A DNA stretch of 64,000 nucleotides from Burkholderiales bacterium C2 (GTDB taxonomy: Bacteria; Pseudomonadota; Gammaproteobacteria; Burkholderiales; Burkholderiaceae_C). The position numbers and the translations under genes were made by a program. The stretch lies in the NCBI GenBank assembly GCA_005503085.1, contig SCOI01000027.1:19753-83752 (forward strand), read 5' to 3'. The notes under the pieces were generated by a model. The model did no database searches and was not told the origin of the DNA. It was given only the letters and a program-made list of their open reading frames with translations. Each line of letters begins with the position of its first letter. The first letter of the stretch is position 1. Positions 1 through 7,820 of this stretch are shown here, piece after piece.

Positions 1-50
1 GGGGGCGTGGCATCGCACAATTCAGCAGCAGCCCGAGCGGCCGGACTGAG

Positions 51-74
51 AAAAAGGGGCGACAGCCCCTTTTT
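51..74 (+). terminator. Rho-independent terminator of an upstream gene
   Basis: A perfect 10-bp stem (AAAAAGGGGC, loop GACA, GCCCCTTTTT) ends in a T-rich run (TTTTTCGTTTT). It lies about 90 bases before the TerC start, so it most likely ends a gene left of the window and isolates the TerC operon from it. Confidence 0.75.
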
Positions 75-161
75 CGTTTTCCGGCAGCGATCCGGCCGGC
101 CTCGTTATAGTCGTTCACTGTTTCTGTGCCGGCCGCAGAACACCCAACAAAGCAAATACCC

Positions 162-890
162 ATGGACATGCTCTCCAGTCCCGAGTTCTGGCTCGCCGTC
201 GGCCAGATCATCATGATCGACATCCTGCTCGGCGGCGACAACGCGGTGGTGATCGCGCTGGCCTGCCGCAAGCTGCCCGACGCGCAGCGTCGCAAAGGCA
301 TTCTGTGGGGCACGGCCGGCGCCATCGTGCTGCGCGTCGTGCTGATCTTCTTCGCGCTGACGCTGCTGAAGCTGCCTTTCCTGAAGCTGGTCGGCGGCAT
401 CCTGCTGCTGTGGATCGGCATGAAGCTGCTGATGCCCGAGCATGACGATGAGCATGCCAATATCCAGGCCAGCGACAAGCTGTGGGCGGCGGTCAAAACC
501 GTCATCGTGGCCGACTTCGTGATGAGCCTGGACAATGTGATCGCGATCGCCGGCGCCGCCGAAGGCGCGGGTGGCGACCACCAGATGCCGCTGGTGATCT
601 TTGGCCTGCTGGTCTCCATCCCCATCATCGTCTGGGGCAGCCAGCTGGTGATCAAGCTGATGGATCGCTTCCCGATGGTGATCACCTTGGGTGCGATGCT
701 GCTGGGCTGGATTGCCGGCACGATGATGGTGGGCGACCCGGCGCTGGCCAGCTGGGTGCCGACCCAGGCCGGCGACAAGCCCGGCTCGACCGAGGTGCTG
801 CCGGCGCTGTATTACGGCTGCGGCGTGGCCGGTGCGCTGCTGGTCTTGCTGTTCGGCAAGGCCATGGCCATGCGCAGCAAGGCCGCCTGA
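162..890 (+). CDS. TerC family integral membrane protein, YjbE type (putative metal transport)
   Basis: A 242-residue polytopic membrane protein. The motif LLGGDNAVVIALACRKLP near the N-terminus and the second half-repeat VADFVMSLDNVIAIAGAAEG are the paired acidic/Asn motifs of the TerC superfamily. Length and pattern fit the YjbE branch, whose members are linked to Mn2+ export. ATG at 162 is chosen because it directly precedes the conserved start of the first membrane segment; an in-frame GTG at 126 would only add a hydrophilic leader. Unlike the second TerC gene at 28457, no yybP-ykoY riboswitch is visible upstream. A Ser/Thr kinase gene starts 12 bases after the stop, so the two are probably co-transcribed. 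The transported ion is inferred, not shown. Confidence 0.88.
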   Translation: MDMLSSPEFWLAVGQIIMIDILLGGDNAVVIALACRKLPDAQRRKGILWGTAGAIVLRVVLIFFALTLLKLPFLKLVGGILLLWIGMKLLMPEHDDEHANIQASDKLWAAVKTVIVADFVMSLDNVIAIAGAAEGAGGDHQMPLVIFGLLVSIPIIVWGSQLVIKLMDRFPMVITLGAMLLGWIAGTMMVGDPALASWVPTQAGDKPGSTEVLPALYYGCGVAGALLVLLFGKAMAMRSKAA

Positions 891-902
891 GGCACAGGCA
901 CG

Positions 903-1958
903 ATGGCAGCGCCCGGCTTCTGGAAACGTGTGCTGGGCCGCAAGGCCAAGCCGGGCAGCCCGGGCGACAGCGTCACCGGGCCCAGCACGCTGCCCAGCAC
1001 CCAGCCCCAGCATTTCCAGACCGACAGCGGCGCCAGCCTCGACAGCTATGAGATCGGCCCCGAGCTGGGCCGCGGTGCGATGGCCGTCGTGCATCTGGCC
1101 ACCGAGCGGGCCAGCGGCCGCCAGGTGGCCATCAAGCGACTGGCGCTGCAGCGGGAGTTCGCGGCCGAGGACCTGATCGATGTGCGCCAGCGCTTCATGC
1201 GCGAGGCCCGCGCGGCCGGCCATCTGGCCCACCCCGATATCCTGCAGGTGCTTGACGCCGGCCCGACCGGCCAGGACGCCTGGATCGCGATGGAGTATGT
1301 GCAGGGTCAGGATCTGAGCCATTTCACCCGTGCGGGTGCGCTGCTGCCGGTGCGCGAGGTGCTGGCGCTGGCCATACGGCTGGCCCGCGCGCTGGCCTTC
1401 GCACACAGCCAGGGCGTGGTGCACCGCGACATCAAGCCCTCCAATGTGATGCTGGACCGCAGCAGCGGCACGCTGAAGATCATGGATTTCGGCATTGCCC
1501 GCATTGCTGACGGCAGCCGCACCCGCACCGGCCTGGTGCTGGGCACCCCCTCCTTCATGTCGCCCGAGCAGCTCGCCGGGCTGCAGGTCGACGGGCGCAG
1601 CGACCTCTATTCGCTGGGCGCACTGCTCTACCAGCTGCTGACCGGCCAGCTGCCGCATCAGTCGGACTCGATGGCCCAGCTGATGTACCAGATCGCCAAC
1701 CAGGCGCCGCCGGATGTGCGCCACCACCGGCCCGAGCTGCCCGAAGCGCTGGCGCTGGTGCTGGCGCTGGCGCTGGAGAAGCGCCCCGAGCTGCGCTACC
1801 GCAGCGGCGAGCTGTTCGCCCAGGACCTGGAGACGGTGCTGGCCCAGCTGCCGGCGGCCGATCCGGCAGGCCCGCCGGGCCGCGAGGATTTCACGGCCGC
1901 CGACCCGTTCGCGCAAACATTGCGTCTGAACCCCCAGGAACCGGGGCAAAATCCCTGA
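903..1958 (+). CDS. Ser/Thr protein kinase, Hanks type, soluble
   Basis: A 351-residue eukaryotic-like kinase. After a ~48-residue Pro/Ser/Thr-rich leader come the glycine loop LGRGAMAVVHLA (residues 55-66), the ATP-binding Lys in VAIK (K78), the catalytic loop HRDIKPSN (D176), the metal-binding DFG (195-197) and the activation segment end GTPSFMSPEQ. All catalytic residues are present, so it should be active. There is no transmembrane segment or PASTA/sensor domain after the kinase domain; the C-terminal ~40 residues are Pro-rich. It lies between a TerC gene and PP2C and FHA genes in the same direction with short gaps, which suggests a complete phosphorylation, dephosphorylation and pThr-reading module. 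Confidence 0.93.
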   Translation: MAAPGFWKRVLGRKAKPGSPGDSVTGPSTLPSTQPQHFQTDSGASLDSYEIGPELGRGAMAVVHLATERASGRQVAIKRLALQREFAAEDLIDVRQRFMREARAAGHLAHPDILQVLDAGPTGQDAWIAMEYVQGQDLSHFTRAGALLPVREVLALAIRLARALAFAHSQGVVHRDIKPSNVMLDRSSGTLKIMDFGIARIADGSRTRTGLVLGTPSFMSPEQLAGLQVDGRSDLYSLGALLYQLLTGQLPHQSDSMAQLMYQIANQAPPDVRHHRPELPEALALVLALALEKRPELRYRSGELFAQDLETVLAQLPAADPAGPPGREDFTAADPFAQTLRLNPQEPGQNP

Positions 1959-1984
1959 CCCAAGCGACACAGCCCAGCCCGCCC

Positions 1985-2773
1985 ATGACCGTGGAGATCT
2001 TCAGCGCTACCGATGTCGGCCGCGCCCGCGACAACAACGAAGACTCGGTGGCGCTGGACCCGGCCGTGAGCCTGGCCGTGCTGGCTGACGGCATGGGGGG
2101 CTATAACGCCGGCGAGGTCGCCAGCCAGATGCTGACCTCCTTCATCACGGCCGAGCTGGGCCGCTGGCTGAAGGAAACCAGCAACAAGGCCACCGCCGCC
2201 GACGTGAAGCGGGCGATGGACATCTGTGTCGACAACGCCAACCGCGCCATCTTCAACGCGGCCAACACCAATCCGCGCTATGCCGGCATGGGCACGACCC
2301 TGGTGCTGGCCGTGTTCCGCGACGAGGGCCTGCTGTTGGGCCATGTCGGCGATTCGCGCGCCTACCGTTTGCGCAACGGCCAGCTGAGTCAGCTGACCCG
2401 CGACCATTCGCTGCTGCAAGAGCAGCTCGATGCCGGCCTGCTGACCCCCGAAGAAGCCGCCTATTCCAACAACCGCAATCTGGTGACCCGGGCGGTTGGC
2501 GTCGAGGACACGGTGATGCTGGAGCTGCATCAGCACGAGGTTCAGCCGGGCGATCTGTTCCTGCTGTGCTCGGATGGACTCTCCGATATGCTGGACGACG
2601 ACGCCCTGGCTCAGTTGCTCTTAAGCCACCCTTCGCTGTCGGAAGCGGCTCAAGCCTTGATTGATGCGGCCAATGACATGGGCGGCAAGGATAATATTGC
2701 GATTGTGTTGGCCCGCGCCGAGGGTCCCGCCCGGGCGACCGGCCGGACATGGTGGCCCTTCGGTCGTAAATAA
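1985..2773 (+). CDS. PP2C family Ser/Thr protein phosphatase
   Basis: A 262-residue stand-alone PP2C (PPM) phosphatase. Seen motifs in order: VGRARDNNEDS, VLADGMGGYNAGEVAS (metal-binding D35 and G36), GMGTTLV, HVGDSRAYRLR, the flap-region DHSL, LVTRAVG, LLCSDGLSDM, and the final metal-binding Asp in GKDNIAIVLA. No signal peptide or membrane segment, so cytoplasmic. It probably reverses phosphorylation by the kinase encoded 26 bases upstream, as in other bacterial kinase/phosphatase pairs. Confidence 0.94.
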   Translation: MTVEIFSATDVGRARDNNEDSVALDPAVSLAVLADGMGGYNAGEVASQMLTSFITAELGRWLKETSNKATAADVKRAMDICVDNANRAIFNAANTNPRYAGMGTTLVLAVFRDEGLLLGHVGDSRAYRLRNGQLSQLTRDHSLLQEQLDAGLLTPEEAAYSNNRNLVTRAVGVEDTVMLELHQHEVQPGDLFLLCSDGLSDMLDDDALAQLLLSHPSLSEAAQALIDAANDMGGKDNIAIVLARAEGPARATGRTWWPFGRK

Positions 2774-2845
2774 GGTCGGGTCCGAATCGGCGGCTTGGAG
2801 CGGCCGGCCGGCACGCAAAACAGACAACAGGACTTGAGGTCAAGC

Positions 2846-3508
2846 ATGGGCAAGCTGGTGGTTTCGCTCGATGGGGTGGTGATCAAGGAGGTGCAGATCA
2901 CCAAGGACAAGACCACCCTGGGGCGGCGGCCTTACAACGACATCGTGATCGACAACCTGGCCGTCAGCGGTGAGCATGCCGTGCTGCAGATGGTGGGCGC
3001 CGATGTCTTCATCGAAGACCTGAACTCCACCAACGGCACCTATATCAACGGCAAGGCGATCAAGAAGCAGTTGCTCAGCAACAGCGACGTCGTCGAGATC
3101 GGTAAATACAAGATCAAGTTCCTGCTGGAAGACAGCGTGGACTACGAGAAGACCATGATCCTGAAGCCCGGCTCGGCCGTGCCCAGCGGTTTCGGTCTGC
3201 CCTCGTCCTTCGGCGCCCTGGGTTCGCCCGCCAGCACCGCGCTGCCGGCCACCATCAAGGTGCTGACCGGCGCGGCCGCCGGCCGCGAGGTCAGCCTGAC
3301 CAAGGTGGTCACCACGGTCGGCAAGCCCGGCGTGCAGGTCGCCTCCATCACCAAGCGCCCCAGCGGCTATGTATTCGCCCATGTCGAGGGCGGCGCCCGC
3401 CCCAGCGTCAACGGCATCCCCCTAGTCGGTGAATCGGTCGCGCTGAAGAGCGGCGATGTGATCGAGCTGGCCGGCACCCAGATGCAGTTCGTCCAAGCCG
3501 GCCTCTGA
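2846..3508 (+). CDS. FHA domain protein with a second, degenerate FHA-like half
   Basis: A 220-residue protein. Residues ~22-95 form a canonical FHA domain: TLGRRPYNDIVI (Gly/Arg of the phosphothreonine pocket), SGEHA (Ser41, His44) and DLNSTNGTYINGK (STNG at 61-64). Residues ~135-218 repeat the fold in degenerate form (VGKPG, PSVNGIPL, SGDVIELAG) without the SxxH signature, so this half probably does not bind pThr. The linker has a Thr in DYEKTMILKPG (T103), a plausible kinase target for self-recognition as in GarA-type proteins; that is inference. ATG at 2846 is chosen because GAGG lies 7 bases upstream and the family starts there. Confidence 0.88.
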   Translation: MGKLVVSLDGVVIKEVQITKDKTTLGRRPYNDIVIDNLAVSGEHAVLQMVGADVFIEDLNSTNGTYINGKAIKKQLLSNSDVVEIGKYKIKFLLEDSVDYEKTMILKPGSAVPSGFGLPSSFGALGSPASTALPATIKVLTGAAAGREVSLTKVVTTVGKPGVQVASITKRPSGYVFAHVEGGARPSVNGIPLVGESVALKSGDVIELAGTQMQFVQAGL

Positions 3509-3695
3509 ACCCGGCGGCTGAAACCGGCAGCCCAGGCCGGGCCCGCCGTGCAGCAAATCACGCCACCGCCCGACATCGCCACGGCCGTCCCCTGATCGGC
3601 TGAGAAACGCGAACTACGCAGCTAGGCAGGGCTGCCCGGGGCGCGTAAATTGAGACGGAGCCCACAATCTCGTGCGCCATCTCCGACTCCGACGC

Positions 3696-4469
3696 ATGAA
3701 CATACATGTCCTGGGCTGCTCCGGCGCCATTGCAGCAGGCTACAAGACCAGCGCCTTCCTGCTCGACGACGACATCCTGATCGACGCCGGCACCGGTGTC
3801 GGTGACCTCGGCCTGGACGCCCTGGCCCGCATCGACCACATCCTGGTCAGCCACTCGCACCTGGACCACATCCTGGCCATCGGGCTGCTGGCAGACACCG
3901 TGCTGCGCCTGCGCGCCCAGGCCGGCCGCCCGCCTATCCAGGTCCACGCGCTGGCAGCGACGCTGGACGCGCTGCGCCAGCACATCTTCAACGGCGTGAT
4001 CTGGCCCGACTTCACCCGCCTGCCTAGCGCCGAGCACCCGGTGCTGAGCCTGCATCCCTTCGAGATCGGCCAGCGCCTGAACCTGGGCGGCCGCGAGATC
4101 GAGGTGCTGAATGCCGAACACACGGTACCGGCGGTCGGCTTCGCGGTGGACTCGCCCACCGGCCACTGGGTCTACACCGGCGACACCGGCCCGAACCCGG
4201 TCCTGTGGCAGCGCCTGTCCGAGATCAAGGTCGCCCATCTGGTGATCGAAACCGCTTTTGGTGACGACGAGCGCCAACTAGCCCGCATCAGCCGCCATCT
4301 CTGCCCCACCGCGCTAGGCCGCGAGCTGGCCCAGCTGGGCGGCAGCGTCGAGGTCCACATCACCCATATCAAGCCCGGCGAAATCGACGCGGTGATGAGC
4401 GAGATCGGTGCCTTGAGCAGCCCGCACAGGATCCGCACGCTGAAGGCCGGCGACATCCTGAGCCTCTGA
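3696..4469 (+). CDS. Metallo-beta-lactamase-fold hydrolase, class II cyclic-nucleotide phosphodiesterase-like
   Basis: A 257-residue cytoplasmic protein. The start MNIHVLGCSGAIAAGYKTS followed by LIDAGTG and the zinc-binding motif SHSHLDH (H53, H55, D57, H58) matches the MBL branch containing class II 3',5'-cyclic nucleotide phosphodiesterases. Later ligands are seen in NAEHTVPAVGF, VYTGDTG and HITHIKPGE. Substrate is not proven; cAMP or another phosphodiester is possible. ATG at 3696 is preferred on family alignment; an in-frame GTG at 3672 has a GGAG 11 bases upstream and would add eight residues. It ends ~150 bases before the pilin promoter and is probably its own unit. Confidence 0.8.
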   Translation: MNIHVLGCSGAIAAGYKTSAFLLDDDILIDAGTGVGDLGLDALARIDHILVSHSHLDHILAIGLLADTVLRLRAQAGRPPIQVHALAATLDALRQHIFNGVIWPDFTRLPSAEHPVLSLHPFEIGQRLNLGGREIEVLNAEHTVPAVGFAVDSPTGHWVYTGDTGPNPVLWQRLSEIKVAHLVIETAFGDDERQLARISRHLCPTALGRELAQLGGSVEVHITHIKPGEIDAVMSEIGALSSPHRIRTLKAGDILSL

Positions 4470-4492
4470 ACCGCGCCGGCCGCCGGGCCGAC

Positions 4493-4558
4493 TGACAAAA
4501 ATGGTCAGATCCCCGAAGCCAGGACAAAACGCGCGGCCCCGGGTGACCAAAATGGTCG
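4493..4558 (+). promoter_or_regulatory. Paired palindromic sites upstream of the pilin promoter (candidate activator sites)
   Basis: Two 15-base near-palindromes, TGACAAAAATGGTCA (4493-4507) and TGACCAAAATGGTCG (4544-4558), agree at 13 of 15 positions. Their starts are 51 bases apart, close to five helical turns, so both face the same side of the helix. They lie ~80-140 bases upstream of the sigma-54 promoter, where an enhancer-binding protein such as PilR would bind. Binding by PilR is inferred; the repeats are seen directly. Confidence 0.6.
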
Positions 4559-4620
4559 CTTCAAGCCCGCAAGCCCCCGAAATTCCGTGAGATCCGTCAC
4601 GGCAAAGGCGATCAAAAGCC

Positions 4621-4636
4621 TGGCACGGCCCCTGCA
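4621..4636 (+). promoter_or_regulatory. Sigma-54 (-24/-12) promoter of the pilin gene
   Basis: TGGCACGGCCCCTGCA matches the sigma-54 consensus TGGCAC-N5-TTGCA at all but one position, with the GG and GC dinucleotides correctly spaced. Transcription would start near 4647, about 48 bases before the pilin ATG. Sigma-54 control of pilA by PilS/PilR is well established in pseudomonads and relatives. Confidence 0.85.
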
Positions 4637-4694
4637 TTCAGGGGGAGTGTCTCTACCCCTCAATGCATTTCTTTTCTTCCCAGGAGTCCCCATC

Positions 4695-5159
4695 ATGAGC
4701 ATGAAGCGCGTCCAACAAGGTTTCACCCTGATCGAACTGATGATCGTCGTGGCGATTATTGGTATCTTGGCTGCTGTGGCGATTCCGCAGTACCGTGATT
4801 ACACGTCGAAGACAAAGGTTGGTTCGGCGATCGCCAGTATTGACGGTGTCAAGAAAGGCGTCGCGCTCTGCTATCAAGAAAGCGGCACCTTCGCGAATTG
4901 CGGGCCCGGCGGTACTGGTGGCGTCCCCGCATTCACAGCGACCAACGTTGTCTCCGGCCTCGCCTATACCGATGCAACCGGCGCAATTCAGTTGACATTT
5001 GCTGCTGGAAATGGCGCGTCATTGGACGGCAAGAAGATCACCTACACGCCGACAGTCGATGGCGTGCGCATGTCCTGGGCGGTCACGACTGACGTAACCG
5101 AGGCAGCCGTTCTTGCCGCTATCACCAAGAACACGACGGCTGCTGCTGCTGCTCCTTAA
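4695..5159 (+). CDS. pilA: Type IV major pilin (PilA-like prepilin)
   Basis: A 154-residue prepilin with a short basic leader MSMKRVQQG and cleavage before F10, then FTLIELMIVVAIIGILAAVA, with the essential Glu at mature position 5. Assembled into type IV pili after PilD cleavage and methylation. Only two cysteines follow (C59, C69), only ten residues apart, so the usual C-terminal disulfide loop is absent. The C-terminus ends in a low-complexity TTAAAAAP tail. GGAG lies 8 bases before this ATG; an in-frame start further upstream lies before the sigma-54 promoter and is not credible. The coding sequence is visibly less GC-rich than its neighbours, common for variable pilin genes. A strong terminator follows, so it is monocistronic. 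Confidence 0.93.
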   Translation: MSMKRVQQGFTLIELMIVVAIIGILAAVAIPQYRDYTSKTKVGSAIASIDGVKKGVALCYQESGTFANCGPGGTGGVPAFTATNVVSGLAYTDATGAIQLTFAAGNGASLDGKKITYTPTVDGVRMSWAVTTDVTEAAVLAAITKNTTAAAAAP

Positions 5160-5220
5160 CGAATGTGACGGAGATCGCAGACGGCTATGAAACCAAGTCG
5201 CTAGCCTGATTCCGTTGCCC

Positions 5221-5253
5221 AAAAAGAAAGCGCCCCAGGGCGCTTTCTTTTTT
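5221..5253 (+). terminator. Rho-independent terminator of pilA
   Basis: A long inverted repeat AAAGAAAGCGCCC / GGGCGCTTTCTTT with a 2-base loop, followed by T's, lies ~60 bases after the pilin stop. Because both arms carry A/T runs it could work in both directions. Confidence 0.85.
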
Positions 5254-5526
5254 GTTTGGCCTCATGAAAGATTGGGGTCAGATTGCCCCGTAACTCAAGG
5301 CAGTTTCTCCCTACCGGCTTCCTTGCATGTTCGGACGCTTTCCGGGAAACAAGGACGCTGCGTGAGCAATTCACGGGGTCGGTGACCTGCTTACGGGACT
5401 TGTAGCCACTCAGGCGGTGAGTTTCTGTGATGTTATCGGTGTCGGACCACTCGCGGCGAACCGAGGCTGGTAGCCGGTATGTGGGGCCAGCGCTCGTTGT
5501 AGACCCTGCCGCCAAGCATCCGCCCA
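5254..5526. other. Intergenic region with possible transposase debris
   Basis: No credible gene. It contains GGGGTCAGATTGCCCC near 5275, a G-run/C-run inverted repeat of the kind that flanks some mobile elements. On the minus strand at ~5441-5521 there is a reading VYNERWPHIPATSLGSP that weakly recalls the C-terminal YNxxRPHxxLGxxTP motif of IS3-type transposases. Both signals are weak; if real, this is a decayed insertion end between pilA and the next gene. Confidence 0.25.
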
Positions 5527-7623
5527 CTACAACGCGCTTGGAGCAGCCCCAGCCCACCTGAAACACCCCCGCCCCGCCCCCTTGGCCCGATACAGCGCCT
5601 CATCCGCGCTCGCCAGCAGCTCGGCTGCCACGGGCGGATCGCCGGGGCCACCGTCATACGCCGCAATCCCCATGCTGGTCGCCAGCTGTAGCGGGCCGGT
5701 GGGCAGCTGCACCGGTGCCTGCATCGCATGCAGGATCTTGCCGGCCACGAGCTCGGCCTCGTTGGGCTGGTGCAGGCCCTCCAGGATCAGCACGAACTCG
5801 TCGCCGCCCAGCCGCGCGACCATGTCGGTGCCGCGCACGCAGCGGCTCAGGCGCCGGGCGAACTCCTGCAGCACCTGATCACCGGCCGCGTGGCCGAGTC
5901 CGTCATTGATCTGCTTGAACTTGTCGATGTCCAGGAAGATCAGGGCCAGGCCCTGGGCGTTGCGCCGGCTGCGGGCCAGCGCCTCGTCCAGTCGCTCGTC
6001 GAACTGGCGCCGGTTCGGCAGGCCGGTCAGTTCGTCGACGCGCGACAACCGGTCCAGATGCTGCTCGACCAGCTTGGCCGCCGTGATGTCGGTGGCCAGG
6101 GTGTAGACGCCGGCCACCGAGCCGTCCTCCAGCAGATCGGGGATGTAGTCGGCGCGCAGCAGGCGCTTGACGCCGCCCGCCTCGGCCTCGGTCTCGAAGC
6201 TGGCCCGCTCGCCGTCCAGGGCCTGCTGCAGGGCCTGGCGACGCGGCTCATAGGCCTCGGGGCCGATCAGCTCGGGCAGACGCTGGCCCAGGGCGCGAGC
6301 CGGGTCGATGTCCATCCAGGGCTTGAAGGTCGCGTTCAGGAACTGCAGGCGCTGCTCGCGGTCGATGTAGGAGATCAGCACCGGCAGGTTGTCGGCAATG
6401 GTGCGCAGCCGCCGCTCGCCCGCCTGCAGCTGGCGCAGCGCCTGCTGCAGCTCGGCGGTGCGCTGCTCGACGCGCTGCTCCAGCGAGGTGTTGAGCTCGG
6501 CCAGCGTTGCGTCCTGCCGGGCCTGGCGGGCCGACAGATCGGCCAGCGCGCCTGACAGCAGGGCCACCTCGCGATAGCCCCCCACCCGCGGCAACGGCTC
6601 ATCGCCCAGATGGCGCCGGGCCGAGATCACGGCGGCCAGGCGCTCCAGCGGCGCCGACAGGCGGCGCGCCAGCAGCCAGGCCAGCGGCACCGACAGGGCC
6701 ACCAGCGCCAGCGCCACCATCACGATCTGGCCGCGCAGCCTCTGGTAGTCGGCCAGCGCGACGCTGGTCGGCGTGCGCATCAGGATGGTCCAGCCCAGGC
6801 CCGGATAGCTGCCCTGGCCGCGCGTCGCGGCCGTCACCGCGAAATAGTCGATGCCGGCATCGCTGTAGCGCCGGGCCGTGCCTATCGTGCCCATATCGAG
6901 CGCCAGCTTGCGTCCTTCCAAAGCCGGTGGGCCCAGCAGCACGGTGCCGTCCTGCCCGATCACCAGGGCCTCGGCCGCATGCGACTCCATCGCCGCGTCG
7001 ATCAGTTCGTTCTTGATCTGGCGCGCCCAGGCCCAGCTCAGATGCACGCCGAACACGCCCAGATAGCGGCCGCGCTCATCGCGCAGCGGCAGCGCAAAGT
7101 CGACAAAGCGCCAGGGCTCGCTCTGCTTGGGCAGCAGCTTCTCCAGCAGCACCGCCGCATGCACATCGCCGACGAAGGGGCCGGCCTTGCCGCCCTGCCA
7201 CCAGGGCCGCTTAGCGACATTGACCCCTTCGAGCAGACCGCCGCCGGCGGCCAGCACCTGGCCCTCGGCATCGGTGACGCCCAGCCAGGCGAAGTGACCA
7301 AAGCCCAGCCGGATCTGCTCCAGCGCCCGGCGCATCGCCGGCACATCGTCGTGGCGCTGAAACAGCTCCAGCTGCGACAGCACCTTGACCTCCTGGAACT
7401 GCTGGGCCATGCCGCGGTCCAGTGCATCACGGAAGTCCAGCGCGATCTGGCGCAGCGACTCGGTCGCGCGCCGCTCGGCATGGGCGCGTGCGAAATTCTC
7501 GATCAGCCAGGCGCAGCTCAGCACGGCCAGCAGCACCGCCGTCAGCACGGCCGCGGTCAGCCAGCTGCCCAGCGAGAGGCGGTCCTTGCGGGGGCGGGTC
7601 AGGTCTTGCGTCGCAACAGTCAT
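5527..7623 (-). CDS. Membrane diguanylate cyclase: Cache sensor, HAMP-like region, PAS, GGDEF
   Basis: A 698-residue protein that should make cyclic-di-GMP. Order: cytoplasmic N-terminus, membrane helix at ~20-41, a ~250-residue periplasmic double-Cache-like domain, a second helix (IVMVALALVALSVPLAWLLA), a HAMP-like segment and coiled coil, a PAS domain (~410-530, with IDREQRLQFLNATF), then GGDEF. The active site is intact (ARLGGDEFVLI) and an inhibitory I-site RGTD sits five residues before it, so product inhibition is expected. Start is the ATG at 7623, just before the basic segment preceding the first helix; a longer upstream frame adds only unlikely sequence. Transcribed divergently from the ATP-grasp operon. 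Cache ligands are often amino or organic acids, but the ligand here is unknown. Confidence 0.92.
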   Translation of the reverse strand: MTVATQDLTRPRKDRLSLGSWLTAAVLTAVLLAVLSCAWLIENFARAHAERRATESLRQIALDFRDALDRGMAQQFQEVKVLSQLELFQRHDDVPAMRRALEQIRLGFGHFAWLGVTDAEGQVLAAGGGLLEGVNVAKRPWWQGGKAGPFVGDVHAAVLLEKLLPKQSEPWRFVDFALPLRDERGRYLGVFGVHLSWAWARQIKNELIDAAMESHAAEALVIGQDGTVLLGPPALEGRKLALDMGTIGTARRYSDAGIDYFAVTAATRGQGSYPGLGWTILMRTPTSVALADYQRLRGQIVMVALALVALSVPLAWLLARRLSAPLERLAAVISARRHLGDEPLPRVGGYREVALLSGALADLSARQARQDATLAELNTSLEQRVEQRTAELQQALRQLQAGERRLRTIADNLPVLISYIDREQRLQFLNATFKPWMDIDPARALGQRLPELIGPEAYEPRRQALQQALDGERASFETEAEAGGVKRLLRADYIPDLLEDGSVAGVYTLATDITAAKLVEQHLDRLSRVDELTGLPNRRQFDERLDEALARSRRNAQGLALIFLDIDKFKQINDGLGHAAGDQVLQEFARRLSRCVRGTDMVARLGGDEFVLILEGLHQPNEAELVAGKILHAMQAPVQLPTGPLQLATSMGIAAYDGGPGDPPVAAELLASADEALYRAKGAGRGCFRWAGAAPSAL

Positions 7624-7820
7624 GGGCCGCTTTGTAGCCCGGTCGTCGATGCACCGCAAGTCGGGCGACGGGCATCGCGCACCAAGCCAGCGCATGACCG
7701 ATTCATCAGCCGCTGGCCGAACGCACCAAACTCGGGCAAGCTGCACTGCAGGCAAGCAAAGCAGGCCTGGGCACAGCCCTTGCGTCTATCGCGATTCAAG
7801 CCGACGGAGTCTTTCTCAAC

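Noticed and set aside
1..161. A yybP-ykoY riboswitch before the first TerC gene
   Set aside because: Neither the GGGGAGTAGC nor the GCAAGACC signature is present; only a terminator hairpin is seen.
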